DNA of 19,345 bases from an uncultured Actinomycetes bacterium (GTDB lineage Bacteria; Actinomycetota; Actinomycetes; Nanopelagicales; Nanopelagicaceae), in assembly GCA_903832395.1 (NCBI GenBank), contig CAILBF010000075.1:1-19345 (forward strand), read 5' to 3'. Positions within the stretch are counted from its first letter, which is position 1. Each line of letters opens with the position of its first letter. The notes below the pieces were generated by a model, which made no database searches, was not told the origin of the DNA, and saw only the letters and a program-made list of their open reading frames with translations. Shown piece by piece: positions 6,391-13,871 of the stretch. A program made the translations under genes and the position numbers.

Positions 6391-9060
6391 ATGCCAGCGT
6401 TTTTTGACAGACTTATGCGAGCCGGTGAGGGTCGCCTACTTCGCGAACTTGGCAAGGTCGTTGACGTCGTCAACGGACATGAGCCACGTGTAAGCGCACT
6501 TTCAGATGTAGAACTACGTGGACAGACAACGCTTTTCCAGGAACGCTATTCAAAAGGCGAGACACTAGATGATTTAATGCCTGAGGCTTTCGCAGTTGTC
6601 CGCGAGGCGGCAAAGCGAACTTTGGGTCAGCGCCACTATGACGTTCAAATTATGGGTGGAGCCGCTCTGCACCGTGGCAATATCGCTGAAATGCGTACCG
6701 GTGAAGGAAAGACTCTAGTTTCCACGCTACCTTCATATTTAAATGCTTTGGCCGGACGCGGCGTACACGTTGTTACTACAAATGATTATTTAGCAGAGCG
6801 CGATAGTGAGTGGATGGGCCGTATCCATCGTTTCTTAGGTTTGAAAGTAGATGTGATTCTTGCCAATATGTCACCTGCTGAACGGCGCGAAGCTTATTTA
6901 GCCGATATTACTTATGGAACTAATAATGAGTTTGGTTTTGATTATCTTCGCGACAACATGGCTTGGTCTCTAGAAGATTGTGTTCAGCGAGATCACTTCT
7001 TTGCAGTTGTCGATGAAGTTGACTCAATTCTTATCGATGAAGCACGTACACCTTTGATTATTAGCGGTCCTGCCGATAAGGCAACGAAATGGTATGTCGA
7101 ATTTGCAAATCACGTTGGTAAGTTACAGCGTGACGTTCACTATGAGGTCGATGAGAAAAAGAAGACCATCGCAATTTTAGAAGAGGGCGTCACGAGGGTT
7201 GAAGAGATGCTACAAATTGGCAACCTTTATGAAGCAGCCAACACCCCAATGATTGGGTATCTCAATAATGCCGTCCGCGCGAAAGAGTTATTTAAGCGCG
7301 ATAAAGATTATGTTGTAATGAATGGCGAGCTCCTCATTGTTGATGAGCACACTGGTCGTATGTTGGCTGGTCGCCGTTATAGCGAGGGACTGCACCAAGC
7401 CCTTGAAGCTAAAGAGCGCATTGAAATTAAGGATGAAAACCAAACTCTTGCAACCATCACTTTGCAGAACTATTTCCGCCTTTATTCCAAATTAGCGGGC
7501 ATGACCGGTACGGCAATGACTGAGGCTTCTGAGTTTTACCAGATCTATAAACTCGGCGTGGTTCCAATTCCTACTAACCGTGAGATGGTCCGTATCGATC
7601 AACCCGACTTGGTCTACAAGTCGGAAGAAGGAAAATTTGCCGCAGTAACGGCCGATATTGCCGACAAGCATCGCAAAGGCCAGCCTGTTCTAGTTGGAAC
7701 AGTGAGCGTTGAAAAATCTGAAGAGCTCTCTGCTTTCTTGCGCAAATCTGGTGTTCCGCACGAAGTTCTCAATGCTAAACACCACGAGCGCGAAGCAGCA
7801 ATCATCGCCCGTGCTGGAGTATTAGGTGCAGTTACGGTTGCAACTAACATGGCCGGTCGCGGTACAGACATCATGCTTGGTGGAAATCCAGAGTTTATGG
7901 CCGACTTCGAACTTCAACGCCGTGGAATTTCTCCGGTAGATAATGCCGAAGAGTACGAAGCAGCTTGGCCAGTTGAAATTGCGCGACAGAAAGCCGCCGT
8001 TGTTAAGGGACACGAAGAGGTTATTGCCCTTGGTGGTCTTTATGTCTTAGGTACTGAACGACATGAATCTCGACGAATTGATAATCAGTTGCGTGGTCGA
8101 TCTGGTCGACAAGGTGATCCTGGTGAGTCACGTTTCTATCTTTCGCTTCAAGATGAGCTTATGCGCCGATTTAATTCCGGCATGGTTGAGCGTTTCTTGA
8201 CTGCAGCTGGTATTCCAGAAGATGCTCCCATTGAATCCAAAATGGTGAGTAATGCAATTCGCTCAGCTCAAACTCAAGTTGAGGCGCAAAACTTTGAAAT
8301 GCGTAAGAATGTTTTGAAGTATGACGACGTTATGAATCGTCAACGCCAAGTAATTTATGGTGAGCGCCGCATGGTTCTTGAGGGCGAGGACATTAAAGAT
8401 CAAGTGGCCGAATTTGTTCGAGAGACACTGAGCGCCTATGTTCGTATTGCAACGTCAAATGGCTATGCCGAAGACTGGGATTTAGACACTCTTTGGAACG
8501 CGCTTAAGACCATCTACCCAATTTCCTTCACCATCGATGAATTAGTTTCAGCGGTTGGTTCACGCAGTTCCCTTGACGCCGATTACATCACTGCTCGCGT
8601 AATCGAAGATTGCGAAAAAGCCTATGCAGCACGTGAAGAGAGCCTCACCTCTGAAGTAATGCGTGAGCTTGAGCGCAAGGTTTTATTATCGGTTCTAGAT
8701 CGCAAGTGGCGCGAGCATCTTTACGAGATGGATTATTTACAAGAGGGAATTGGGCTACGTGCAATGGCTCAGCGCGATCCACTCGTTGAATACCAACGTG
8801 AAGGTTACGAACTCTTTTCAGCGATGATGGATGCAATCAAAGAAGAGATCGCTGGCTTCCTGTTTAATATCGAGATCACCGTCGAGAGTACAAGCCATGA
8901 AGTCACCGGCGCTGGACTCGAGGCCAAACCTTTGCCAACAGGCTTGCAGTACACCTCACCTGATGAGTCAGGAGTTAAGACAACTGGTGAAGTTTCGCGA
9001 AATGCACCGTGCCCATGTGGTTCAGGTAAAAAGTACAAACGTTGTCACGGCGCGGCTTAA
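6391..9060 (+). CDS. secA: Preprotein translocase ATPase SecA
   Basis: SecA is the essential motor that drives unfolded preproteins through SecYEG at the inner face of the membrane. The 889 residues cover the whole family: a Walker A loop (TGEGKT 103-108), a DEAD-type Walker B (DEVD 208-211), the preprotein cross-linking domain, the second nucleotide-binding domain (ATNMAGRGTDI and the LRGRSGRQGD arginine-finger region), the scaffold and wing domains, and a C-terminal SEC-C zinc motif with Cys874, Cys876, Cys885 and His886. That motif marks full-length housekeeping SecA and usually contacts SecB-like partners or the ribosome. GAGAGG (6378-6383) lies seven bases before the ATG. The TAA stop overlaps the stop of the converging gene by four bases. 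Confidence 0.97.
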   Translation: MPAFFDRLMRAGEGRLLRELGKVVDVVNGHEPRVSALSDVELRGQTTLFQERYSKGETLDDLMPEAFAVVREAAKRTLGQRHYDVQIMGGAALHRGNIAEMRTGEGKTLVSTLPSYLNALAGRGVHVVTTNDYLAERDSEWMGRIHRFLGLKVDVILANMSPAERREAYLADITYGTNNEFGFDYLRDNMAWSLEDCVQRDHFFAVVDEVDSILIDEARTPLIISGPADKATKWYVEFANHVGKLQRDVHYEVDEKKKTIAILEEGVTRVEEMLQIGNLYEAANTPMIGYLNNAVRAKELFKRDKDYVVMNGELLIVDEHTGRMLAGRRYSEGLHQALEAKERIEIKDENQTLATITLQNYFRLYSKLAGMTGTAMTEASEFYQIYKLGVVPIPTNREMVRIDQPDLVYKSEEGKFAAVTADIADKHRKGQPVLVGTVSVEKSEELSAFLRKSGVPHEVLNAKHHEREAAIIARAGVLGAVTVATNMAGRGTDIMLGGNPEFMADFELQRRGISPVDNAEEYEAAWPVEIARQKAAVVKGHEEVIALGGLYVLGTERHESRRIDNQLRGRSGRQGDPGESRFYLSLQDELMRRFNSGMVERFLTAAGIPEDAPIESKMVSNAIRSAQTQVEAQNFEMRKNVLKYDDVMNRQRQVIYGERRMVLEGEDIKDQVAEFVRETLSAYVRIATSNGYAEDWDLDTLWNALKTIYPISFTIDELVSAVGSRSSLDADYITARVIEDCEKAYAAREESLTSEVMRELERKVLLSVLDRKWREHLYEMDYLQEGIGLRAMAQRDPLVEYQREGYELFSAMMDAIKEEIAGFLFNIEITVESTSHEVTGAGLEAKPLPTGLQYTSPDESGVKTTGEVSRNAPCPCGSGKKYKRCHGAA

Positions 9061-9584
9061 AGCAACGTTAGAGCAGTACACAGCCAGCGTCCATCGACGC
9101 CTTCGAATCTAAAGACGAGGGCGCGAAGGCGATTACCAAATCGCACTGTAACCGTTGTTTCGCAGATTCCATCCAAAGGTTGGCTGACATGAAGTTTTCG
9201 AATTTTGCCAACCTCCCTTTCACTTCCTGACTTTGTGAGAAGCTCTTTGAAAATGCGATGGTGAAACTGTTTGATCAACTGGGTTGGTTGCCTTCGTCCA
9301 GCAAAAATCTCTAATACGTTTCGAGCAAAGTTAGCGCACCAATCGTTCAACTCTGGAAGATCTTCGGCCGATGTAGGTTCTGGTGCGAAGTCCGGATCAA
9401 ACTCATCATCAAAGACACTTGGTACCAGGTATAGCCTGCTCTTTTTCTCCGCCACGATAATTGGCCTAGGCCTAAAGATTTCAAGGACTGGATGTAGCCA
9501 GTCCTCATCCTCATCACTTGAAATGGCAGTGATTGCGATTGAATTAAATAGCGGGAATTCGTCATAGATTTCGTTTGTAGTCAT
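9057..9584 (-). CDS. Rv3235-like (DUF6459) protein
   Basis: This is a 175-residue soluble protein of unknown function. The N-terminal half is acidic, proline-containing and probably disordered. The C-terminal half is compact and ends in the Rv3235/DUF6459 pattern: a RQPTQLIKQFHHRIF segment, a basic KIRKLHVSQP strand, a charged RFGNRLRALVFRFEGVDGRW segment and CTALTLL. In mycobacteria this gene lies close to secA1, and here it converges on secA. The two stop codons share the palindrome TTAA (9057-9060), so no terminator fits between them. The start is uncertain. I prefer ATG 9584 over an in-frame TTG at 9626, which would add 14 residues; neither has a clear ribosome binding site. Confidence 0.78.
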   Translation of the reverse strand: MTTNEIYDEFPLFNSIAITAISSDEDEDWLHPVLEIFRPRPIIVAEKKSRLYLVPSVFDDEFDPDFAPEPTSAEDLPELNDWCANFARNVLEIFAGRRQPTQLIKQFHHRIFKELLTKSGSEREVGKIRKLHVSQPLDGICETTVTVRFGNRLRALVFRFEGVDGRWLCTALTLL

Positions 9585-9675
9585 GGCGCCATATTTGTGG
9601 AGGAAATGACGGCTCACTTCAACCAAGCAGATGGGTCGGGTTCGTGCTAATTGATGAGTGTGGATAAAGTTCGAT

Positions 9676-9692
9676 TGATTCTGGTCGAATCA
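9676..9692. promoter_or_regulatory. Inverted repeat upstream of the SAF-domain gene, candidate operator
   Basis: TGATTC (9676-9681) and GAATCA (9687-9692) form a perfect 6-base inverted repeat with a 5-base spacer, ending 15 bases before the ATG at 9708. It lies in the 123-base gap between two divergent genes, where both promoters must lie. An 8-base palindrome TAGCGCTA (9701-9708) directly abuts the start. The binding protein is unknown, and no convincing -35/-10 pair could be assigned. Confidence 0.35.
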
Positions 9693-9707
9693 CATTGAGT
9701 TAGCGCT

Positions 9708-10307
9708 ATGGCACACAAAAAAGATCTATCACGTTCACGTACACCCCTAGCTATCACATTAATCGTCGCATCATTTATCTCAGCATTCTTACTTGCGGCC
9801 TTTTCACATCGCGGCAGTGATTTCTGGGTCGCAACTATCGATATGGCCCCCGGCCACCAAATCGCAACTGGCGATGTCCAACTTCATCACTTTGATTTGG
9901 ATTCAAGTGCATCGCTCTATGTGAGTGCCTCTGATGATCCCCTTGGATTGACAGTGATATCCACGATGGTTCCTGGGCAGATAATCAATATTCAGAGCAT
10001 AAATTCAAACAGCACTATTTTGACTTCGAGCGCGGTTCCAGTCAGCATCCGTGCAGTTGACCTTGCCGCAGGTCTACAAGCGGGAGAGGGCGTCGATATC
10101 TATTGGGTCATTGATGCCCAAAATGGGGAAGCATCAACTACACCGGTACTAATTCTTGGGGGAGTCACGCTTATAAGTTTTGACCAAAAAAGTAGGAACT
10201 TTGGAACCGATGCTGCAATTACTCTTGCAGTAGAAAAGACCCAAGTATTACGTCTACTTACTGCAACTACTCATGGCCGATTAGTCTTGGTCCGTTCTCA
10301 TGTCTGA
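9708..10307 (+). CDS. Membrane-anchored SAF domain protein (CpaB/RcpC-like)
   Basis: The 199-residue protein starts with a basic cytoplasmic tail, then one transmembrane helix (about 13-33), then an extracytoplasmic SAF domain (about 40-100) with the typical run ATIDMAPGHQIATGDV and the GQIINIQSI segment. The rest is beta-rich and ends in RLVLVRSHV. This is the layout of CpaB/RcpC proteins of Flp pilus assembly, which sit at the outer face of the membrane. However, no prepilin, secretin, CpaF-type ATPase or TadB/C platform gene is nearby, so a pilus role is not supported by context. Its last eight bases overlap the CpaE-like gene, so the two are probably translated together. SAF domains can also bind glycans, so an envelope role is possible. 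Confidence 0.78.
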   Translation: MAHKKDLSRSRTPLAITLIVASFISAFLLAAFSHRGSDFWVATIDMAPGHQIATGDVQLHHFDLDSSASLYVSASDDPLGLTVISTMVPGQIINIQSINSNSTILTSSAVPVSIRAVDLAAGLQAGEGVDIYWVIDAQNGEASTTPVLILGGVTLISFDQKSRNFGTDAAITLAVEKTQVLRLLTATTHGRLVLVRSHV

Positions 10308-11400
10308 CCTCGAACTTCCTACCGTTATAACTGCCATTGCTGATGCAGAGACAGAGAGTTTTATTGCGGGCACTCTTTTTGCACAGGGTTGGAGTGTTGT
10401 ATTTCGAGCCATCGACTTTGATTGCCTTGAAAACTACGTGATGGCGAATCCCGACATTGCACATGGAGCGATTCTTATATTTGCACCAGATTTACCAGGG
10501 CTAACTAAAGAACTTGTAGGTGAAATAGCACTTCACGTGAAGCAGCTTGTTGGCTTTTCCGATGGGGCAGCACGTGAGAATGATCTAGGTGAACTGCATC
10601 CGATACCAACGAGTGCAACAGATCTCATTAGCCTGGTTCGCGGTTTTGTACGAGCCCCTATGGTGCGCCAAAGCGCCCAAACTCCACGACAGGCTCGTCG
10701 GGCTCGCGTTCTTGCGATCGGCTCGGCCGGTAGCAATACGGGATGTACAACTCTTGCAATAAATATCGCTATGGAGTTAAGCGTTCTTGAAAAATCAACA
10801 TTACTTATTGATGCGAATTTTCGCGCACCGTCAATTGCTGCACTTCTAGCTATCCGGAATGTGAATAGCGAGACTGGCTGGCGCACAATTGCGCCCTCAC
10901 TCTCAATTACAGAGATTATTCAAGAGCAGGCAATGTCAGTTGATTCCTTGATGGAGCAAGCCAGCAAATCCTTCGACTGCGTCATCATCGATTTAGGTTC
11001 AATTTCTGGCTTATCAAATCGATTAACCGATAGGCGTTGGACCTCAACTATGACAACTTGGTGTTGTGACCACGGCGATGAACTCATGGTCGTTGCGCGT
11101 CCAGATTTGCTCGGAATGCATCGCCTGGAACAGGTAAGTCAATTAATCGAAAAGACTTCAATCCGTAGTGCTTTGAGTTTTACTTTGAATATGCGCTCTC
11201 AAGGCCGCAAGGGTGCCGACGAGGAGGCGAGATTTTTAGCGCTAACAACGCCACTTCGACCATTGAGTGTGCGCGTTATCGCACGAGATTTACGTGCAGC
11301 AAGCACAGCAGAGCGCGAAAAATCCACTCTCATAGAGGTCAATGAGCGCTCTGGGCTGCGCAAAGCGATAGCAAAGATAGCCAGTGAGATCGAGCGCTAA
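10300..11400 (+). CDS. CpaE/TadZ-like MinD-fold protein with a degenerate P-loop
   Basis: The 366 residues split into an N-terminal alpha/beta domain (about 1-115), probably an atypical receiver-like domain as in CpaE, a basic linker (about 122-135) and a MinD/ParA-type domain (136-366). The nucleotide loop reads GSAGSNTGCTT (141-151). It keeps the glycine and threonines, but the signature lysine and the usual GK lysine are replaced by Gly and Cys. The A'-type motif LLIDAN (Asp171) and Walker B VIIDLGS (Asp231) remain. CpaE/TadZ relatives often have weakened P-loops, so it may bind nucleotide poorly and act as a polar or envelope scaffold. The gene overlaps the SAF gene by eight bases and precedes a DUF6912-like gene by 19 bases. 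Confidence 0.75.
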   Translation: MSDLELPTVITAIADAETESFIAGTLFAQGWSVVFRAIDFDCLENYVMANPDIAHGAILIFAPDLPGLTKELVGEIALHVKQLVGFSDGAARENDLGELHPIPTSATDLISLVRGFVRAPMVRQSAQTPRQARRARVLAIGSAGSNTGCTTLAINIAMELSVLEKSTLLIDANFRAPSIAALLAIRNVNSETGWRTIAPSLSITEIIQEQAMSVDSLMEQASKSFDCVIIDLGSISGLSNRLTDRRWTSTMTTWCCDHGDELMVVARPDLLGMHRLEQVSQLIEKTSIRSALSFTLNMRSQGRKGADEEARFLALTTPLRPLSVRVIARDLRAASTAEREKSTLIEVNERSGLRKAIAKIASEIER

Positions 11401-11419
11401 CTTCTAATACCATTGGAGC

Positions 11420-11806
11420 ATGCGCGCATATCTCCCCATCAGCCATGCTGACTTATCAAGTTTTCTCACTAGTCAGAGCCTGGAAGCACAAGAGGTTTTC
11501 GCAGCGACTGAGTTTTATGTCAATGAAAATTTGGATTGCGATGATGAAGAGATTGAATACCTACTATCGGTTAGTGCCGGTGAAAAAGCTTTGGAGCTTC
11601 GGAGTTCCATGACGGCACCCGGGCTGGTTTTAGCAATTGAACTCGATAATTCACAGTGCGGACAAAGCGTGGAAAATATATTGACTCTCATGGCACCTAT
11701 TACGTGGAGCCAAGTTCAATGTGCTCTATTGATCTATCCCGATGATGACGAGTTAGTGTGGTTTGCAACGCAAGAGATTGCCCCAGAGTTAGTAAATTGG
11801 ATTTAG
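11420..11806 (+). CDS. DUF6912-like small acidic protein
   Basis: This 128-residue acidic soluble protein begins MRAYLP and has a DDEEIEYLLSVSAGEKAL segment, a central hydrophobic strand (PGLVLAIEL) and a closing region with WSQVQCALLIYPDDDELV. This agrees with my memory of the DUF6912 pattern in actinobacteria, a family without known function. No catalytic motif or membrane segment is visible. A GGAG (11415-11418) lies only one base before the ATG, far closer than normal, so translation may instead depend on readthrough coupling from the CpaE-like gene. The next gene, pdtaS, starts one base after its stop, so the group reads as one transcription unit. Confidence 0.65.
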   Translation: MRAYLPISHADLSSFLTSQSLEAQEVFAATEFYVNENLDCDDEEIEYLLSVSAGEKALELRSSMTAPGLVLAIELDNSQCGQSVENILTLMAPITWSQVQCALLIYPDDDELVWFATQEIAPELVNWI

Positions 11807-11807
11807 C

Positions 11808-13277
11808 GTGCCACAATTTGAAACGCTGATTCATGGGCGGAGTTCGGTAACACTCGACCAGGCTCATCGATTGCGCGAGCTAGTCGCCGATTGGCAGTTA
11901 CTTGCAGATCTCTCTTTTGCCGATTTAATTCTCTGGGTACCGATTAGAAAAGATGTGAAGTTGTGGCCGACTGGTCATGTTGCAGTCGCACACATCCGCC
12001 CAACCACTGCGGCAACTGTTTTTTCCGACGATGTTATCGGTGATGAAATTATGTGGGGTAGTAGAAGCCGTATCGATGAGGCGCTCTCCAGTGGAGAGAT
12101 TGTGCGCGACGGGGAACCAGAAAAAATCGGCGAGTTAATGATTAAAGAGGAGACGATTCCAGTCTCTCTCGATGGGACGGTCTTCGCTGTAATTTCCCGC
12201 CATCGTAACTCTGAGTTAATGCGTTCACCAGGAGCCCTTGAGCTTAACTATCGTCAAATTGCTCACTCGTTTTACCGAATGGTCGCGGAGGGTTCATTTC
12301 CCTATAAGAATGCGGGTTCACTCTTTGAGCCAGTTCCACGCGTAGGAGATGGCTTAATTCGCTTGGATGTAAATGGCGTTATCTCTTTTGCAAGTCCAAA
12401 TGCTCGCTCGGCTTTTAATCGAATGGGTTGGAAGAGTGAGATCGAGAATCACAAACTGGGTGATATTGCAGAGGCAGTCATAAAGAACTCCCCGGATGCG
12501 CATGAAGAGGGTATTAAAACAAGATTAAATGGAAAAGTTTTGCGACGTGTTGAAATTGATAACCAAGGCGCAACTATCGACCTATTAGTACTCCCAATTC
12601 TTGCAGGTACAGATCGCATTGGTGCGATTGTCTTGTTGCAAAACGTGACTGAGCTGCGCCGTCGCGATCGTGAGTTAGTTACCAAGGATGCAACGATTCG
12701 CGAGATTCACCATCGTGTGAAAAATAATTTACAAACCGTCTCTGCTCTTTTACGTTTGCAAGCAAGGCGAATTGAAGATCCTGGCGCTGCATCTGCACTC
12801 AATGAGGCGGTACGCAGAATTGCATCAATCGCGCTAGTTCACGAGACTTTATCTAGCACGAGTGATACTGATGTTACTTTCGATAACGTATTATCATCTT
12901 TAATTACCCACGCTTTAGAACTTAGCCCTCGAATGGGCGAGTTGAAAATTGAGCGAAAGGGTGAACTCGGCTCACTTGAATCGCGTCTTGCTACACCGCT
13001 CTCGTTGGTAGTCACTGAGTTAATTCACAATGCCCTTGAACATGGACTGGCCGAGGAAGGATCAACGCTTTCAATTGAGCTTGCGCGTTATAGCAATGAG
13101 TGCGTCGTGAGAATTACAGATGATGGCGTGGGTCTACCCGCCGAATTTGATTTGGCGACGTCATCGAATTTGGGACTGCAGATTGTTCGAACGCTGACGG
13201 AAAATGAATTAAAGGGTGTATTAAAATTAACCTCTAACGATTTGGGAACTACAGCTTCTTTGAGATTCCCGCTGTAA
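11808..13277 (+). CDS. pdtaS: PdtaS-type cytosolic sensor histidine kinase (HisKA_2)
   Basis: The 489-residue protein has no membrane helix. An N-terminal GAF-like domain (about 1-160) is followed by a PAS domain (about 178-285), a HisKA_2 dimerisation domain with the motif EIHHRVKNNLQTV (299-311; His301/His302, the second corresponding to the reported site in PdtaS) and an ATPase domain with Asn408 (TELIHNALEHG) and DDGVGLP (438-444). This matches PdtaS (Rv3220c), which phosphorylates the RNA-binding antiterminator PdtaR; pdtaR is not in the window, as in mycobacteria. Its neighbour whiB1 (Rv3219) is also conserved. The start is GTG at 11808, one base after the previous stop. The stop faces whiB1 across a 16-base gap. 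Confidence 0.9.
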   Translation: MPQFETLIHGRSSVTLDQAHRLRELVADWQLLADLSFADLILWVPIRKDVKLWPTGHVAVAHIRPTTAATVFSDDVIGDEIMWGSRSRIDEALSSGEIVRDGEPEKIGELMIKEETIPVSLDGTVFAVISRHRNSELMRSPGALELNYRQIAHSFYRMVAEGSFPYKNAGSLFEPVPRVGDGLIRLDVNGVISFASPNARSAFNRMGWKSEIENHKLGDIAEAVIKNSPDAHEEGIKTRLNGKVLRRVEIDNQGATIDLLVLPILAGTDRIGAIVLLQNVTELRRRDRELVTKDATIREIHHRVKNNLQTVSALLRLQARRIEDPGAASALNEAVRRIASIALVHETLSSTSDTDVTFDNVLSSLITHALELSPRMGELKIERKGELGSLESRLATPLSLVVTELIHNALEHGLAEEGSTLSIELARYSNECVVRITDDGVGLPAEFDLATSSNLGLQIVRTLTENELKGVLKLTSNDLGTTASLRFPL

Positions 13278-13293
13278 AACGTAAGGTGCGATG

Positions 13294-13563
13294 TTAGAAA
13301 GAGCTTTGTTGTTCCTGAAGTCGGGCACGATTACGTGCAGCACGGCGCTTAAGGGCACGGCGCTCATCTTCAGATAACCCGCCCCATACTCCGGCATCCT
13401 GTCCGCTCTCTAGAGCCCAGGCTAGGCAAGGCTCTTTGACGATGCAGCGATTACAGACTTTTTTTGCCTCTTCGATTTGAGAAATTGCGGGGCCAGTATT
13501 TCCAACTGGGAAGAACAGCTCTGGATCTTCATCCCGGCAGGCCGATTGATGTCGCCAATCCAT
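13294..13563 (-). CDS. whiB1: WhiB1-type iron-sulfur transcription factor
   Basis: The 89-residue protein binds a [4Fe-4S] cluster through Cys9, Cys37, Cys40 and Cys46, the exact WhiB1 positions, and has the GVWGG turn (58-62) and a basic C-terminal tail rich in Arg/Lys. WhiB1 in mycobacteria is essential, binds the primary sigma factor region 4 and senses nitric oxide. The reading frame opens 30 codons further upstream, but ATG 13563 is clearly the start: a strong AAGGAGG lies seven bases before it and the family N-terminus MDWRH begins there. It converges on pdtaS, as Rv3219 and Rv3220c do. Confidence 0.95.
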   Translation of the reverse strand: MDWRHQSACRDEDPELFFPVGNTGPAISQIEEAKKVCNRCIVKEPCLAWALESGQDAGVWGGLSEDERRALKRRAARNRARLQEQQSSF

Positions 13564-13570
13564 GTGCGTG

Positions 13571-13577
13571 CCTCCTT
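13571..13577 (-). promoter_or_regulatory. Strong ribosome binding site of whiB1
   Basis: On the minus strand AAGGAGG precedes the whiB1 ATG by seven bases. It is the strongest Shine-Dalgarno sequence in the window and excludes the longer upstream start. Confidence 0.9.
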
Positions 13578-13680
13578 CAGCCCCGTTTCGGCGAGGCCCA
13601 ATAACGTAAAACTTCGTTGGTGATACGCGCACAAGTGGCGCGCAAGAGGGCAATTCTCTCGCCTTATTGGCATATTAACA

Positions 13681-13693
13681 AGGCTGAAAGCCT
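13681..13693 (-). terminator. Short hairpin downstream of tRNA-Arg, weak terminator candidate
   Basis: On the minus strand AGGCT-TTC-AGCCT forms a 5-base stem with a 3-base loop, followed by TTGTTAAT. It lies about 38 bases after the tRNA-Arg 3' end and could end or process that transcript before whiB1. A second hairpin lies between it and the tRNA. The T-tract is imperfect, so the call is weak. Confidence 0.3.
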
Positions 13694-13700
13694 AGGGATT

Positions 13701-13717
13701 TCACCTATTAGAGGTGA
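13701..13717. promoter_or_regulatory. Inverted repeat between tRNA-Arg and whiB1
   Basis: TCACCT (13701-13706) and AGGTGA (13712-13717) form a perfect 6-base inverted repeat around ATTAG. On the plus strand it is followed by TTTAT; on the minus strand by AAATC. It may be an RNA hairpin at the 3' end of the tRNA transcript or a protein site upstream of whiB1. Confidence 0.3.
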
Positions 13718-13730
13718 TTTATATCGCGCG

Positions 13731-13802
13731 TGCCCCCGACAGGATTCGAACCTGTGCACCCGCCTCCGGAGGGCGGTGCTCTATCCCCTGAGCTACGGGG
13801 GC
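13731..13802 (-). tRNA. tRNA-Arg (anticodon CCG)
   Basis: The minus strand folds into a full cloverleaf of 72 bases. The acceptor stem is GCCCCCG/CGGGGGC with discriminator A, the D stem GCUC/GAGC, and the anticodon stem CCGCC/GGCGG with loop CUCCGGA (anticodon CCG). The variable region has four bases, and the T stem ACAGG/CCUGU carries the loop UUCGAAU. It reads CGG arginine codons. The 3' CCA is not encoded. It is divergent to msrA across a 69-base gap. Confidence 0.95.
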
Positions 13803-13871
13803 TCATAAGGTGATGCGGATGCAAGGTTATCAGCGCGTGCGAATTAACCGCGCACCTGAAAGAATTAATCC

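Noticed and set aside
9585..9626. TTG start at 9626 for the DUF6459-like gene
   Set aside because: It is possible but has a rare start codon and no ribosome binding site; ATG 9584 was preferred with reservation.
9708..11400. A Flp/Tad pilus locus
   Set aside because: Only CpaB-like and CpaE-like genes are present; no prepilin, secretin, CpaF/TadA or TadB/C gene is in the window, so a pilus locus cannot be claimed.
13606..13640. CRP-like site (TGTG...CAC) upstream of whiB1, as known in mycobacteria
   Set aside because: The GTG and CAC half-sites are separated by seven bases, not the required eight, and the flanks do not match; no CRP call is justified.
13564..13653. N-terminal extension of the whiB1 reading frame (30 codons)
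   Set aside because: The strong AAGGAGG seven bases before ATG 13563 and the MDWRH family N-terminus fix the shorter start; the extension has no family sequence.
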